DNA of 64,000 bases from Sphingobacteriales bacterium 16-39-50 (GTDB taxonomy: Bacteria > Bacteroidota > Bacteroidia > Sphingobacteriales > Sphingobacteriaceae): contig NCHA01000012.1 of assembly GCA_002257025.1 (NCBI GenBank), forward strand, positions 1-64,000, given 5' to 3'. A program made the translations under genes and the position numbers. The notes under the pieces are model-generated. The model did no database searches. It had not been told where the DNA came from and was given only the letters and a program-made list of their open reading frames with translations. Below, piece by piece: positions 17,054 to 26,175 of this stretch; positions within the stretch are counted from its first letter, which is position 1, and the number at the start of each line of letters is the position of its first letter.

Positions 17054-17080
17054 GGATTGAAGAAATATCAATGACTATAA

Positions 17081-17103
17081 ACATACGACACCCTTCGGGG
17101 TCG
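17081..17103. repeat. Palindromic 23-bp repeat, copy 2
   Basis: Exact second copy of the 17031-17053 repeat in the same orientation, start-to-start distance 50 bp. Confidence 0.75.
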
Positions 17104-17235
17104 ACGGAATTCCTTTTATAACATAATTGGCACAGTCAATTGTCAACACCCACTAATGATCGCTGTGCAACACTTTCAACTCTCACCTTTCAATTCTCAA
17201 CTTCTTCCCAATGGGTTAAATATTCTTCAATTCAG

Positions 17236-17266
17236 TTTGTATCTTCATTGGAAAGTTCTATCTTTG
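17236..17266 (+). promoter_or_regulatory. Promoter of the rplM-rpsI-rpsB-tsf operon
   Basis: TTTG (17236-17239), 19 bp, TATCTTTG (17259-17266): a full match to the Bacteroidota consensus. The expected transcript starts close to a small hairpin, CCCTAA-TT-TTAGGG (17271-17284), 37 bp before the rplM start codon. Confidence 0.8.
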
Positions 17267-17320
17267 CAGTCCCTAATTTTAGGGTAAATAATAATTAATA
17301 CATAATTTAAATTCAAGCAA

Positions 17321-17764
17321 GTGAATACGTTAAGTTACAAAACTGTCTCTGCCAACAAAGCGACCGTCAGCAAAGAATGGGTAGTTGTTGACGCTCAAGG
17401 AGAGATTTTGGGGCGCTTGTCTTCTAAGATCGCAATGATCATCAGAGGGAAAAACAAGCCATCGTACACCCCACACGTAGACTGCGGAGATAATGTTATC
17501 GTTATCAATGCAGACAAAGTAAAACTCACAGGGAACAAGTTTGCTGAAAAGCAGTATGTTTCCTACACCGGTTATCCTGGTGGGCAGAAATTCATTTCTC
17601 CGAAAGAGTTAATGGCGAAGCATCCTACCCGTGTGGTAGAGAAAGCTGTACGTGGTATGTTACCTAAAAACAGTTTGGGCCGTGCATTGTACAAAAACCT
17701 GTTCGTTTATGCAGGTTCAGAACATCCGCATGCAGCGCAAAATCCTACAACCATTAAACCGTAA
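17321..17764 (+). CDS. rplM: 50S ribosomal protein L13
   Basis: This 147-residue protein has L13 signatures EWVVVDAQGEILGRLSSKIA, GDNVIVINADKVKLTGNK, and YTGYPGG followed by MLPKNSLGRALYKNL. Length is normal. It binds 23S rRNA early in large-subunit assembly. It starts with GTG, supported by homology from the first residues. It is the first gene of the operon and is 9 bp from rpsI. Confidence 0.97.
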   Translation: MNTLSYKTVSANKATVSKEWVVVDAQGEILGRLSSKIAMIIRGKNKPSYTPHVDCGDNVIVINADKVKLTGNKFAEKQYVSYTGYPGGQKFISPKELMAKHPTRVVEKAVRGMLPKNSLGRALYKNLFVYAGSEHPHAAQNPTTIKP

Positions 17765-17773
17765 TTAAGAGAA

Positions 17774-18160
17774 ATGTCAACTACAAACACTTCAGGAAGA
17801 AGAAAAACCGCAGTTGCACGCATTTATCTAACAGATGGAAGCGGCAACATTACCGTAAACGGTAAAGATTACAAGGAGTATTTTCCAACATTGCCATTAC
17901 AATATATCGTAATGCAGTCAACCGAAGTTTCTGAATCAACAGGAAAATTCGATGTAACTGTAAACGTTGCCGGCGGTGGTGTTAAAGGACAGGCAGAAGC
18001 CGTTCGTTTAGCAATTGCCAAGGCTATTGTAGAGCTGGATCCAGAGAAAAAACCTGCATTGAGAGCAAAAGGCATTATGACCCGCGATGACCGTATGGTT
18101 GAGCGTAAGAAACCAGGTCGTAAGAAAGCCCGTAAGAAATTTCAATTTAGTAAACGTTAA
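17774..18160 (+). CDS. rpsI: 30S ribosomal protein S9
   Basis: This 128-residue protein has the S9 motifs SGRRKTAVARIYL, GGGVKGQAEAVRLAIAKAI and the basic tail ending KKFQFSKR, whose terminal Arg contacts P-site tRNA in S9 proteins. Length is normal. It sits between rplM and rpsB in the conserved Bacteroidota order. Confidence 0.97.
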   Translation: MSTTNTSGRRKTAVARIYLTDGSGNITVNGKDYKEYFPTLPLQYIVMQSTEVSESTGKFDVTVNVAGGGVKGQAEAVRLAIAKAIVELDPEKKPALRAKGIMTRDDRMVERKKPGRKKARKKFQFSKR

Positions 18161-18178
18161 TCTCAGGAGGATCAGACA

Positions 18179-19036
18179 ATGGCAAGAACAACATATCAGG
18201 ATTTATTGGATGCAGGTGTACATTTTGGTCACCTTACCCGCAAATGGGATCCGAAAATGGCACCGTACATTTTCATGGAGCGTAATGGCATCCACATTAT
18301 AGATTTAAATAAAACTTTAACAAAATTAGAAGAAGCTGCTGCTGCGATCAAACAGATCGTGAAATCAGGACGTAAGATCTTATTTGTTTCTACAAAGAAA
18401 CAAGCTAAAGATATCGTTGCTGAGCAGGCTCGTTCTGTAAACATGCCTTACGTAACCGAGCGTTGGTTAGGTGGTATGTTAACTAACTTTGCTACAGTTC
18501 GTAAATCAATCAAAAAGATGTCTAACATCGACAAGATGACCAAAGACGGAACTTTTGATGTATTATCGAAGAAAGAAAAATTAATGATTCAGCGTGAGCG
18601 TATCAAATTAGAGGCACTTCTTGGAGGTATCGCTGATCTGAACCGTCTGCCTGCTGCATTATTTATTATTGACGTTAAGAAAGAGCATATCTCTGTTGCT
18701 GAAGCGATGAAATTAAACATCCCAACATTTGCAATGGTTGATACTAACTCTGACCCTTCAAACATCGACTTCCCTATCCCTGCAAATGATGATGCAACTA
18801 AATCAATTACATTGATTACTGACGTTATCATGAAAGCTATCCACGAAGGATTGGATGAGCGTAAGCGTGAGAAAGAAGAAGAAGCCGACAAAGAAGCTGC
18901 AGCTGCAAAAGCTAAAGTTGATACAGAAGGTGAAGCTAAAGATGAAGCAGCAACTCCAGGCAAACGTACCCGCAAGGCTACAAGCCCTGAAGGTGTAGCA
19001 GTTGAAGCTGAGCCTGAAGCTAAGAGCGAAGAGTAA
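18179..19036 (+). CDS. rpsB: 30S ribosomal protein S2
   Basis: This 285-residue protein is a complete S2 core ([55 protein letters not shown]) with an extra Ala/Glu/Lys-rich tail of about 45 residues after residue 240. Such acidic, low-complexity tails occur in Bacteroidota S2. An AGGAGG-type Shine-Dalgarno (CAGGAGGATC, 18164-18173) precedes the ATG, which is unusually strong for this genome. It is co-transcribed with rpsI and, through hairpins, with tsf. Confidence 0.97.
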   Translation: MARTTYQDLLDAGVHFGHLTRKWDPKMAPYIFMERNGIHIIDLNKTLTKLEEAAAAIKQIVKSGRKILFVSTKKQAKDIVAEQARSVNMPYVTERWLGGMLTNFATVRKSIKKMSNIDKMTKDGTFDVLSKKEKLMIQRERIKLEALLGGIADLNRLPAALFIIDVKKEHISVAEAMKLNIPTFAMVDTNSDPSNIDFPIPANDDATKSITLITDVIMKAIHEGLDERKREKEEEADKEAAAAKAKVDTEGEAKDEAATPGKRTRKATSPEGVAVEAEPEAKSEE

Positions 19037-19050
19037 GGGCCTCACCCCAG

Positions 19051-19069
19051 CCCTCTCCAGAGGAGAGGG
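19051..19069. repeat. Intercistronic hairpin 1 (rpsB-tsf)
   Basis: CCCTCTCC (19051-19058), loop AGA, GGAGAGGG (19062-19069): an 8-bp perfect stem without a T run. REP-like. Confidence 0.75.
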
Positions 19070-19103
19070 AGCAAATAATTACATTTTAAAACATTTCTCT
19101 TTC

Positions 19104-19128
19104 ATCCCTCCGCCCAAGGCGGAGGGAT
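19104..19128. repeat. Intercistronic hairpin 2 (rpsB-tsf)
   Basis: ATCCCTCCGCC (19104-19114), loop CAA, GGCGGAGGGAT (19118-19128): an 11-bp perfect stem, no T run, 23 bp before the tsf ATG. Confidence 0.8.
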
Positions 19129-19151
19129 TCAGGGGGACTAAAGGAAATAAC

Positions 19152-19991
19152 ATGTCTACAGTACAAATTACTGCCGCAGATGTAAATAAATTACGCCAGC
19201 AAACCGGAGCCGGTATGATGGATTGCAAAAAAGCCTTAACCGAAGCTAACGGAGATTTCGAAGCCGCTATTGACTACCTTCGTAAAAAAGGTGCAAAAGT
19301 TGCAGCTAGCCGTCAGGATCGTGAATCTAATGAAGGAGTGGTTATTGCAAAAACAACAGCCGACGGTAAACGCGGTGTTATTGTTGAATTCAATTGTGAA
19401 ACCGATTTCGTAGCTAAAAACGCTGATTTCGTAGCCTTTGCAAATAGCATTGCTGATTTGGCAATCGATAAAAACCCTTCTTCATTAGAAGAATTGGTTG
19501 AGCTTGAACTTAATGGTGAAAAATTAGCTGATACTATCATTTCACAAATCGGAAAGATTGGTGAAAAAGTAGGTGTTTCTAAATTTGAGTCAGTATCAGG
19601 TGAAAAAGTGATCGCTTATATCCATGGAAATTATCGTCTTGGAGTATTAGTTGCATTAAACTCTAATCCTGCAAGTGCTGATGAAGTAGGTAAAGATGTT
19701 GCTATGCAAATTGCTGCCATGAACCCGGTTGCAATTGATAAAGGTGATGTTGATTCAAAAACTATCGAAAGAGAACTTGAAATTGCTAAAGATGTGATCC
19801 GTGCAGAAGGTAAACCTGAAGAAATGGTTGAAAAGATCGCTGCAGGAAAGCTTAATAAATTCTATAAAGACTCTACCTTACTAAATCAGGAGTTTGTTAA
19901 AGACTCTTCTAAAACTGTCGCACAGTTTTTAAATGATGTAGAAAAAGGCCTCACCGTTACCGCATTTAAGCGGGTTCAGTTAGGAGCTTAA
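19152..19991 (+). CDS. tsf: Elongation factor Ts
   Basis: This 279-residue protein begins at the ATG at 19152 with an N-terminal UBA-like domain (ITAADVNKLRQQTGAGMMDC then KKALTEANGDFEAAIDYLRKKG), followed by the core with VEFNCETDFVAKNADF. EF-Ts exchanges GDP on EF-Tu. A longer frame open from 19002 runs through the rpsB tail and the hairpins and lacks homology, so it is not used. It follows rpsB and ends just before an intrinsic terminator. Confidence 0.97.
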   Translation: MSTVQITAADVNKLRQQTGAGMMDCKKALTEANGDFEAAIDYLRKKGAKVAASRQDRESNEGVVIAKTTADGKRGVIVEFNCETDFVAKNADFVAFANSIADLAIDKNPSSLEELVELELNGEKLADTIISQIGKIGEKVGVSKFESVSGEKVIAYIHGNYRLGVLVALNSNPASADEVGKDVAMQIAAMNPVAIDKGDVDSKTIERELEIAKDVIRAEGKPEEMVEKIAAGKLNKFYKDSTLLNQEFVKDSSKTVAQFLNDVEKGLTVTAFKRVQLGA

Positions 19992-19996
19992 TTCTT

Positions 19997-20027
19997 AATC
20001 CTCTCCAAATTGGAGGGGATTTTTTTT
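19997..20027 (+). terminator. Intrinsic terminator after tsf
   Basis: AATCCTCTCCAA (19997-20008) pairs with TTGGAGGGGATT (20010-20021) with one wobble, followed by an eight-T tract. It closes the rplM-rpsI-rpsB-tsf unit. Confidence 0.88.
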
Positions 20028-20046
20028 GCCTTTATTTTTTTACGCT

Positions 20047-21156
20047 ATGGATCAAGCACTTATTAATGCCAGCATTTTTACCGGAGAAGAAAGACTGGAA
20101 AATAAAGCCCTTTTAATAAGTAATGGACAAATCCATTCGATCGCTGATCCTGAACAGATTCCTGCTGATTTCAAAATAACAGACCTTAAGGGTTTAACTA
20201 TTGCTCCCGGACTTATTGATCTTCAAATTTATGGCAGCGGCGGTAAACTATTCGGCGCATTGCCGGATGAAGAAGGTCTGGAACAAATGGAAAAAGATCT
20301 TCTTGCCCAGGGCACAACCGGATTTTTCGCCACAGCAGCAACCAATAGTGATGAGGTAGTACTTAAAGCTATTGATGCAGCTAAAGCTTATCGCAAAAGA
20401 GCAACAGGTAATTTTCTGGGCCTGCATCTTGAAGGACCTTACCTGAACGTAAAACGTAAAGGTGCCCATCCTGAAAAATATATCAAAAAAGGAACCCTAA
20501 AAGAGATCAAAAGCTGGGTGGAACGTGCAGAAGGTGAATTAAAAATGATGACTATCGCACCTGAGCTCCAGGATCAGGAATTGATAGATTTCCTCCATTC
20601 AAACAATATCATTATTTCTGCCGGACATAGCGATGCGACTTATGAGGAAGCATTATCCTTTTTAAATAATCCGGTACAGGCTGCTACCCATCTTTACAAC
20701 GCCATGCCGCCAATTCACCATCGGGTTGCCGGACTTGTACCAGCAATTTTCAAACTAAAACCTTATACCAGCATAGTGGCTGACGGTGTTCATGTGAGTT
20801 TCCCAATGATCGAACTGGCTAAACGTGAACTGGGTGATCGATTATTTCTGATCACTGACGCAGTTACCGAAACCACTGAAGGTATTTATCAGCATGTATT
20901 TAAAGGCGACAGATATACCATGCCCGACGGAACTCTATCAGGTTCATGCCTAAGTATGCTCAAAGCAGTTGAAAACTGTGTACTAAACGTTGGTATTCCG
21001 CTGGATGAAGCATTAAGGATGGCCTCAACCTACCCTGCCCGCTTAATGGGAGACAATAATAAAGGTCTGATTAAAAAGGGATACAGAGCCGATATTATCG
21101 TGATAAACAAAGAACTAAAACATCATAGCACCTACTTTTCAGGTAAGCTCAACTAA
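20047..21156 (+). CDS. nagA: N-acetylglucosamine-6-phosphate deacetylase
   Basis: This 369-residue enzyme converts GlcNAc-6-P to GlcN-6-P and acetate in amino-sugar and cell-wall recycling. It has the barrel signatures LKGLTIAPGLIDLQIYGSGG, HLEGPYLNVKRKGAHP (metal Glu), ISAGHSDATYEEA and AATHLYNAMPP (metal His residues), and LITDAVTETT (catalytic Asp). The first metal motif is Q-x-Y and not H-x-H, as in the single-metal NagA group. The ATG at 20047 is preferred over an in-frame TTG at 20026, which lies inside the preceding terminator. It interrupts the usual tsf-pyrH adjacency. Confidence 0.93.
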   Translation: MDQALINASIFTGEERLENKALLISNGQIHSIADPEQIPADFKITDLKGLTIAPGLIDLQIYGSGGKLFGALPDEEGLEQMEKDLLAQGTTGFFATAATNSDEVVLKAIDAAKAYRKRATGNFLGLHLEGPYLNVKRKGAHPEKYIKKGTLKEIKSWVERAEGELKMMTIAPELQDQELIDFLHSNNIIISAGHSDATYEEALSFLNNPVQAATHLYNAMPPIHHRVAGLVPAIFKLKPYTSIVADGVHVSFPMIELAKRELGDRLFLITDAVTETTEGIYQHVFKGDRYTMPDGTLSGSCLSMLKAVENCVLNVGIPLDEALRMASTYPARLMGDNNKGLIKKGYRADIIVINKELKHHSTYFSGKLN

Positions 21157-21187
21157 AATATTTTAATAACTTTAAAAAAATATCTCC

Positions 21188-21895
21188 ATGAAGTACAAAC
21201 GTATCCTTTTAAAATTAAGCGGTGAAGCATTGATGGGCGAGAAACAATACGGTATAGACATTGACCGTGTTGCTCAATATGCAAAAGATATTCACGCTGT
21301 GCATGCTAAAGGGATAGAGATTGCATTGGTAATTGGGGGCGGCAATATTTATCGTGGCCTGAGTGCTGAAAAAGCAGGTATGGATCGTGTACAGGCAGAT
21401 TACATGGGTATGCTCGCTACCGTGATTAATAGCATGGCTTTGCAGGATGCACTTGAAAAAACCGGTGTAAAAACACGTTTGCTAACTGCTATTAAAATGG
21501 AGCAGATCTGTGAACCCTTTATTCGCCGCCGTGCAGTCCGTCACCTTGAAAAAGGCAGGATCGTAATCTTTGGTGCCGGCACAGGTAATCCATATTTTAC
21601 AACTGATACCGCAGCTTCTCTGCGAGCTGTAGAGATCAATGCAGATGTTGTAATGAAGGGTACGCGCGTTGATGGAATTTACACTGCCGACCCACTCAAG
21701 GAACCTGATGCTACCAGATACGATGAAATAACGTTCGATGAGGTTTACAAAAAGAATCTGAACGTTATGGACATGACCGCGTTCACCCTTTGTCAGGAAA
21801 ATAACCTGCCAATCATTGTTTTTGATATGAATAAACCGGGTAATTTAATGCGTCTGGTGGATGGTGAACCTATAGGTACATTAGTGAAAGGCTAA
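21188..21895 (+). CDS. pyrH: UMP kinase
   Basis: This 235-residue enzyme phosphorylates UMP to UDP in pyrimidine nucleotide synthesis. Motifs of the amino-acid-kinase fold are clear: [20 protein letters not shown] at the start, [11 protein letters not shown], and [18 protein letters not shown]. Length and order before frr are typical. Confidence 0.97.
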   Translation: MKYKRILLKLSGEALMGEKQYGIDIDRVAQYAKDIHAVHAKGIEIALVIGGGNIYRGLSAEKAGMDRVQADYMGMLATVINSMALQDALEKTGVKTRLLTAIKMEQICEPFIRRRAVRHLEKGRIVIFGAGTGNPYFTTDTAASLRAVEINADVVMKGTRVDGIYTADPLKEPDATRYDEITFDEVYKKNLNVMDMTAFTLCQENNLPIIVFDMNKPGNLMRLVDGEPIGTLVKG

Positions 21896-21974
21896 GAAAT
21901 CAAAGATCGGGTAAAGCTTAAATACCTGAGAATAACAGGAATTTAATTAATTTTACAGATCGAACAGATATATT

Positions 21975-22538
21975 ATGAACGAGCTAATTAAGAAACAACT
22001 GGATGATGCCAAAGCTCATATGGAAAAAGCCATTGAGTTTTGTGATAATGAATTGGTAAAAATTCGTGCTGGTAAAGCAATGCCTTCCATGCTTGACGGG
22101 ATATTTGTGGACTATTATGGAACTCCAACTGCTTTGAACCAGATCGGTACTGTCAATACTCCTGATGCACGTACCTTAGTAGTACAACCATGGGAAAAAA
22201 CGATGCTGATTCCGATAGAAAGAGCTATTATGGAGGCAAATATCGGACTAAACCCGCAAAATGACGGTGTTGTAATCCGCCTAAACGTTCCACCATTAAC
22301 TGAAGAGCGCCGCAGAGACCTTGTGAAAAAAGTGAAAGAAGAGGCTGAAAAAGGTCGTATTGCCGTCAGAAATATCCGCAAAGATGCGAATGAAAAAATC
22401 AAACGCTCTAAATCCGAGGGGGTATCAGATGATGAAATTAAAACAGGTGAAGGTGATGTACAAAAATTAACAGACTCATGTATTGTAAGAATTGACCGCC
22501 TGATGGAGGCCAAGGAAAAAGATATCATGACTGTCTGA
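21975..22538 (+). CDS. frr: Ribosome recycling factor
   Basis: This 187-residue protein, with EF-G, splits post-termination ribosomes. It shows the RRF signatures LVKIRAGKAMPSMLDGI, QIGTVNTPDARTLVVQPWEK, GVVIRLNVPPLTEERRRDLV and the C-terminal helical domain. It follows pyrH and is closed by an intrinsic terminator. Confidence 0.97.
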   Translation: MNELIKKQLDDAKAHMEKAIEFCDNELVKIRAGKAMPSMLDGIFVDYYGTPTALNQIGTVNTPDARTLVVQPWEKTMLIPIERAIMEANIGLNPQNDGVVIRLNVPPLTEERRRDLVKKVKEEAEKGRIAVRNIRKDANEKIKRSKSEGVSDDEIKTGEGDVQKLTDSCIVRIDRLMEAKEKDIMTV

Positions 22539-22562
22539 TCTTAATATGATTGTAAAAAGAAG

Positions 22563-22594
22563 GGGAATATGGCAAAAGCACTATTCCCTTTTTT
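22563..22594 (+). terminator. Intrinsic terminator after frr
   Basis: GGGAATA (22563-22569), 12-base loop, TATTCCC (22582-22588), then six T residues. Confidence 0.8.
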
Positions 22595-22608
22595 AATTTT
22601 GATGCCAT

Positions 22609-24363
22609 ATGAAACTATTAGCAGACTATTTAAAAAATTATAAGGGACTTATTGCCCTGGCTCTGCTTCTGGCAGCAATTAACCAAATTTTTTCTCTGCT
22701 TGATCCCTGGATCTTCAGGAAGATCATTGATACCTATGTAACCAGATATCAGGAATATACCACCGAAGAATTCTTTCAGGGTGCAGGTTTACTCATCCTT
22801 GCGGCAATGGGTGTGGCGATGGTTTCCAGAATTGCAAAAAACTTTCAGGACTATTATGTGAATGTGATCACCCAGCGTCTGGGAGCAAAGATCTATTCAG
22901 ATGGATTGGCTCATTCCCTTGAATTGCCTTACTCGGTATTCGAAGACCAGCGCAGCGGTGAAACACTGGGAATTCTTCAAAAAGTAAGAACTGATACCGA
23001 AAAGCTAATCACAGCCCTCATCAATATTGTCTTTACTTCAATTGTAGGAGTAACCTTTGTCTTTGTTTATGCCATCAATATCCATTGGTCTATTGCTGTG
23101 GTTTACGTTTCTGTAATCCCGGTTCTTGGTGTGATCAGCTCTGTATTGAGTAAAAAAATTAAAATTGTTCAGAAAACCATTGTCAGCGAAACCACGGCTC
23201 TTGCCGGATCTACGACCGAATCACTTCGTAATATTGAGTTGGTAAAAAGCCTTGGGCTATCCAGTCAGGAGATTAAACGCCTGAGCAATACCACTGATAA
23301 AATCTTAAAACTTGAACTGAAGAAAGTAAAGTATGTCCGTAGCCTAAGTTTTATTCAGGGAACTCTCGTAAACCTATTGAGAAACATGATTCTCCTGCTG
23401 ATGCTTTACCTGATATTCGCAGGCAGAATCAGTGTAGGCGAGTTTTTCTCACTCTTCATCTATTCCTTCTTCATTTTCGGGCCATTACAGGAACTCGGAA
23501 ACATTATCAATATCTATCGGGAAACCGAAGTTTCTTTGGATAATTTTAGAGGGATACTAAGTACCCCAAAAGAGAAGAAACCATTAAAACCGACAGTTCT
23601 GGGCCGTATCACCAGTCTTAAATTTAATTCTGTGAGCTTTAAACATCGGTCTGCAAACCGCTATGCGCTTGAAAATATCTCATTTGGAACTGTAAAAGGA
23701 CAAACGATCGCTTTTGTTGGACCCTCGGGTTCAGGAAAAACTACTTTAGTAAAACTTCTGGTTGGTTTATACCATCCGGAGGCCGGGCAGGTTCTCTACA
23801 ATGATATTCCCGGAACTGATATTGATCTTGATGAACTTCGTGAAAAAATAGGTTTCGTTACACAGGATACACAATTATTCTCGGGTACAATCCGGGAAAA
23901 CCTGCTCTTTGTTCGCCCGGATGCCAGTGACGAAGATTGCCTGCGTGTATTGCAAAAAGCTGCCTGTCAGAATTTACTTGCGCGTGCAGATAAAGGTTTG
24001 GATACGGTAATTGGTGAGGGTGGTGTGAAAGTATCGGGAGGCGAAAAACAGCGTCTTTCTATTGCCAGGGCTCTGTTGCGCGAACCAAATATCCTTGTAT
24101 TTGATGAGGCTACTTCTTCACTCGATTCAATTACTGAAGAGGAAATTACCGAAACTATTCGTGATGTCTCTGTTATTCAGGATCATATTACAATACTGAT
24201 CGCGCATCGGCTTTCAACCATTATGCATGCTGATAAGATCTTTGTCCTTGAGAAGGGACATATCATTGAATCAGGTAAACACGATGAACTTATTGCAGAA
24301 AAAGGCCTCTATTATGCTATGTGGCGTCAGCAGATCGGCGAGAAATACAGTACAGAAGTTTAA
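22609..24363 (+). CDS. ABC exporter half-transporter (MsbA/MDR-like)
   Basis: This 584-residue protein fuses six transmembrane helices (residues about 1-320) to a nucleotide-binding domain. Walker A is GPSGSGKTT, the Q loop VTQDTQ, signature VSGGEKQRLS, Walker B NILVFDEATSSLDS and switch His IAHRLST. The coupling helix sequence RSGETLGILQKVRTDTEKLI is typical of lipid or drug exporters. It works as a homodimer in the inner membrane, probably exporting lipid or amphiphile; the substrate cannot be named. A second such gene lies at 35929. Confidence 0.92.
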   Translation: MKLLADYLKNYKGLIALALLLAAINQIFSLLDPWIFRKIIDTYVTRYQEYTTEEFFQGAGLLILAAMGVAMVSRIAKNFQDYYVNVITQRLGAKIYSDGLAHSLELPYSVFEDQRSGETLGILQKVRTDTEKLITALINIVFTSIVGVTFVFVYAINIHWSIAVVYVSVIPVLGVISSVLSKKIKIVQKTIVSETTALAGSTTESLRNIELVKSLGLSSQEIKRLSNTTDKILKLELKKVKYVRSLSFIQGTLVNLLRNMILLLMLYLIFAGRISVGEFFSLFIYSFFIFGPLQELGNIINIYRETEVSLDNFRGILSTPKEKKPLKPTVLGRITSLKFNSVSFKHRSANRYALENISFGTVKGQTIAFVGPSGSGKTTLVKLLVGLYHPEAGQVLYNDIPGTDIDLDELREKIGFVTQDTQLFSGTIRENLLFVRPDASDEDCLRVLQKAACQNLLARADKGLDTVIGEGGVKVSGGEKQRLSIARALLREPNILVFDEATSSLDSITEEEITETIRDVSVIQDHITILIAHRLSTIMHADKIFVLEKGHIIESGKHDELIAEKGLYYAMWRQQIGEKYSTEV

Positions 24364-24381
24364 ATATTTTTGTATATTCAA

Positions 24382-24421
24382 TAATGATTGATGTACCCTT
24401 TATAAGCACATCAATCATTAT
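24382..24421. terminator. Terminator-like hairpin after the ABC gene
   Basis: TAATGATTGATGT (24382-24394) pairs perfectly with ACATCAATCATTA (24408-24420) around a 13-base loop, followed by TTTAG only, so termination may be weak. Confidence 0.6.
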
Positions 24422-24435
24422 TTAGCCCATCTATA

Positions 24436-24657
24436 ATGACAGAATTCACTGCAGGCTTTGGTATCTGGGAATGGATTATGGTAATTATTGCCATTCTATC
24501 ACTTCTTCTCATTATTCCATTTGCAATTTTCGATACTCTCAAGTCAAAAAGTTTAAGTACAGGTCAAAAATTTCTCTGGATCATTTTTATATTGATAGCA
24601 CCATACCTGGGAGCAGTAGTTTATCTTTTCTGGGGTAGAAAACAAAAAGCATTATGA
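24436..24657 (+). CDS. PLDc_N-domain small membrane protein 1
   Basis: This 73-residue protein has two hydrophobic helices (residues about 11-30 and 46-64) and ends LGAVVYLFWGRKQKAL, matching the phospholipase D-nuclease N-terminal (PLDc_N) module found at the start of cardiolipin synthases. Here it stands alone. Its stop overlaps the start of a second copy (ATGA). Function unknown; probably inner membrane. Confidence 0.8.
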   Translation: MTEFTAGFGIWEWIMVIIAILSLLLIIPFAIFDTLKSKSLSTGQKFLWIIFILIAPYLGAVVYLFWGRKQKAL

Positions 24658-24866
24658 TCACACTTACAAGTCTACTTTTTATCGGAAATATCTTCCGATT
24701 CCTGTTTGGGATCCTATGGGCAATTTTGATCGTGTATACCCTGCTTGACCTGTTCAGAAGCAATAAGCCCACAAATACAAAATTACTCTGGCTCATCGTA
24801 ATCTTGATTGCGCCAATACTAGGTTCTATTATCTATTTTGTGGTTGGAAGAACGAACAGAATTTAA
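24654..24866 (+). CDS. PLDc_N-domain small membrane protein 2
   Basis: This 70-residue protein has two helices and the family ending LIAPILGSIIYFVVGRTNRI. It is related to the preceding protein and overlaps it by 4 bp, so the two are co-translated and may pair. Its TAA stop lies on the palindrome TTAA, shared in opposite sense with the stop of the convergent MFS gene. Confidence 0.78.
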   Translation: MITLTSLLFIGNIFRFLFGILWAILIVYTLLDLFRSNKPTNTKLLWLIVILIAPILGSIIYFVVGRTNRI

Positions 24867-26137
24867 TCCCTGTTAATTTGTTTCAATCCCAGGTGGACAA
24901 GCTTCCTGGTTTTCAGATAAGTAAAAAACACGATGATCAGGGTCATTGTGCCTCCAAAAAGCACTGAAGGTATTGTCCCCATAAGTTTTGCGGTTGCTCC
25001 CGACTCAAATGCACCAATCTCATTCGATGAATTAATAAACATGCCGTTAACTGCCGAAACTCTTCCACGCATTTCCTGAGGGGTTAGCAATTGCAATATT
25101 GTGGATCGGATAATTACGCTGACACTATCAAATGCACCCTCGAAAAAAAGACAGACTAAAGACAAATAAAAATTACGTGAAAGTCCAAAGCAAATAATAG
25201 ACAGCCCGAAACCGGCAACAGCTAAAAGCAGGTTTCTCCAGGGCTTGTTCATTGGAGGATATCTGGCCATAATAAACATCGTAATCACTGCACCTGCAGC
25301 CGGTGCAGCACGCAGAAATCCAAGGCCTTCGGACCCTACCTTCAGAATGTCATGAGCAAAAATAGGCATCAATGCAACTGCACCCCCAAAAAATACAGAG
25401 AACATATCCAGACTTAATGCACCCAGAATCATTTTGTTATTAAAGACAAATTTAATACCCTCCGAAAGACTTTTGAATATATTTTCCCTCGGAACAAACT
25501 GAGGGGGATAATTTTTAACAAAAAAAACGATACATCCCAATGCCATAGCCATAAAACTGACGATCACTACAAAACAGGCGGTAATACCACTGAATGCATA
25601 GAGCAATCCACCAACAGCCGGCCCCATGATCGAAGCAACCTGCCAAATTCCACTGTTCCAGGTTGATGAATTCGCATAATGATCCCTGGGGATGATCTGA
25701 GCCAATAGGGTAAACGCTGTAGGTGAATAAAAACCTCTGGCAATTCCGACAAAAAATATCATCAGATACATGATCAAAATGACCGATTTTTGTCCCAGAT
25801 ACTCAAGTCGCTCAGAACTGGAAACAAGCATCAATACAAGGCTTGATAGCAGCATCGCAAGGATGATCCAGATCATTAGTTTCTTTTTATCCGATTTATC
25901 AGCAATATATCCACCGTAAAGGGTCACTGTTATTGAAGGAATGGCTTCTGCGAGGCCTATAAGCCCCAGAGAGAGCGGATCTTTGGTTAGCTGATAAATA
26001 TGCCAGCCGACTACAACAGCCTGTACCTGATAGGCAAAAGTGAATAAAAACCGCATGGCCAGATAGGAGCGGAACTCCGGAAAACGCATTGCGATATAAG
26101 GATCATTGACAGCCTCTGAAGACTTGTTAGCAGTCAT
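24863..26137 (-). CDS. MFS efflux transporter (EntS/MFS_3-like)
   Basis: This 424-residue inner-membrane protein has about twelve helices and MFS signatures: AMRFPEFRSYLAMRFLFTFA at the N-terminus, LYGGYIADKSDKKKLM in loop 2-3 and TPQEMRGRVSAVNGMF in the second half. It matches the MFS_3/enterobactin-exporter-like group common downstream of core genes; the substrate is unknown. It is 38 bp after recG in the leftward run recG-MFS. Confidence 0.87.
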   Translation of the reverse strand: MTANKSSEAVNDPYIAMRFPEFRSYLAMRFLFTFAYQVQAVVVGWHIYQLTKDPLSLGLIGLAEAIPSITVTLYGGYIADKSDKKKLMIWIILAMLLSSLVLMLVSSSERLEYLGQKSVILIMYLMIFFVGIARGFYSPTAFTLLAQIIPRDHYANSSTWNSGIWQVASIMGPAVGGLLYAFSGITACFVVIVSFMAMALGCIVFFVKNYPPQFVPRENIFKSLSEGIKFVFNNKMILGALSLDMFSVFFGGAVALMPIFAHDILKVGSEGLGFLRAAPAAGAVITMFIMARYPPMNKPWRNLLLAVAGFGLSIICFGLSRNFYLSLVCLFFEGAFDSVSVIIRSTILQLLTPQEMRGRVSAVNGMFINSSNEIGAFESGATAKLMGTIPSVLFGGTMTLIIVFFTYLKTRKLVHLGLKQINRD

Positions 26138-26175
26138 TATGATTAAATCCTTTCATTTATACTAAAATTATTTCA

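Larger units (their letters stand above)
16775..17235. other. Non-coding spacer with repeats before the ribosomal operon
   Basis: No convincing gene lies in this stretch. Around 16800-16945 it is more GC-rich than its surroundings and contains nested inverted repeats (see 16887-16942). Two copies of a 23-bp palindromic repeat follow at 17031 and 17081. Bases about 17160-17215 are strongly pyrimidine-rich. The promoter of the rplM operon follows at 17236. Confidence 0.6.

Noticed and set aside
19002-19151. Upstream extension of tsf
   Set aside because: The extra 50 residues translate the rpsB tail and two hairpins and are not EF-Ts.
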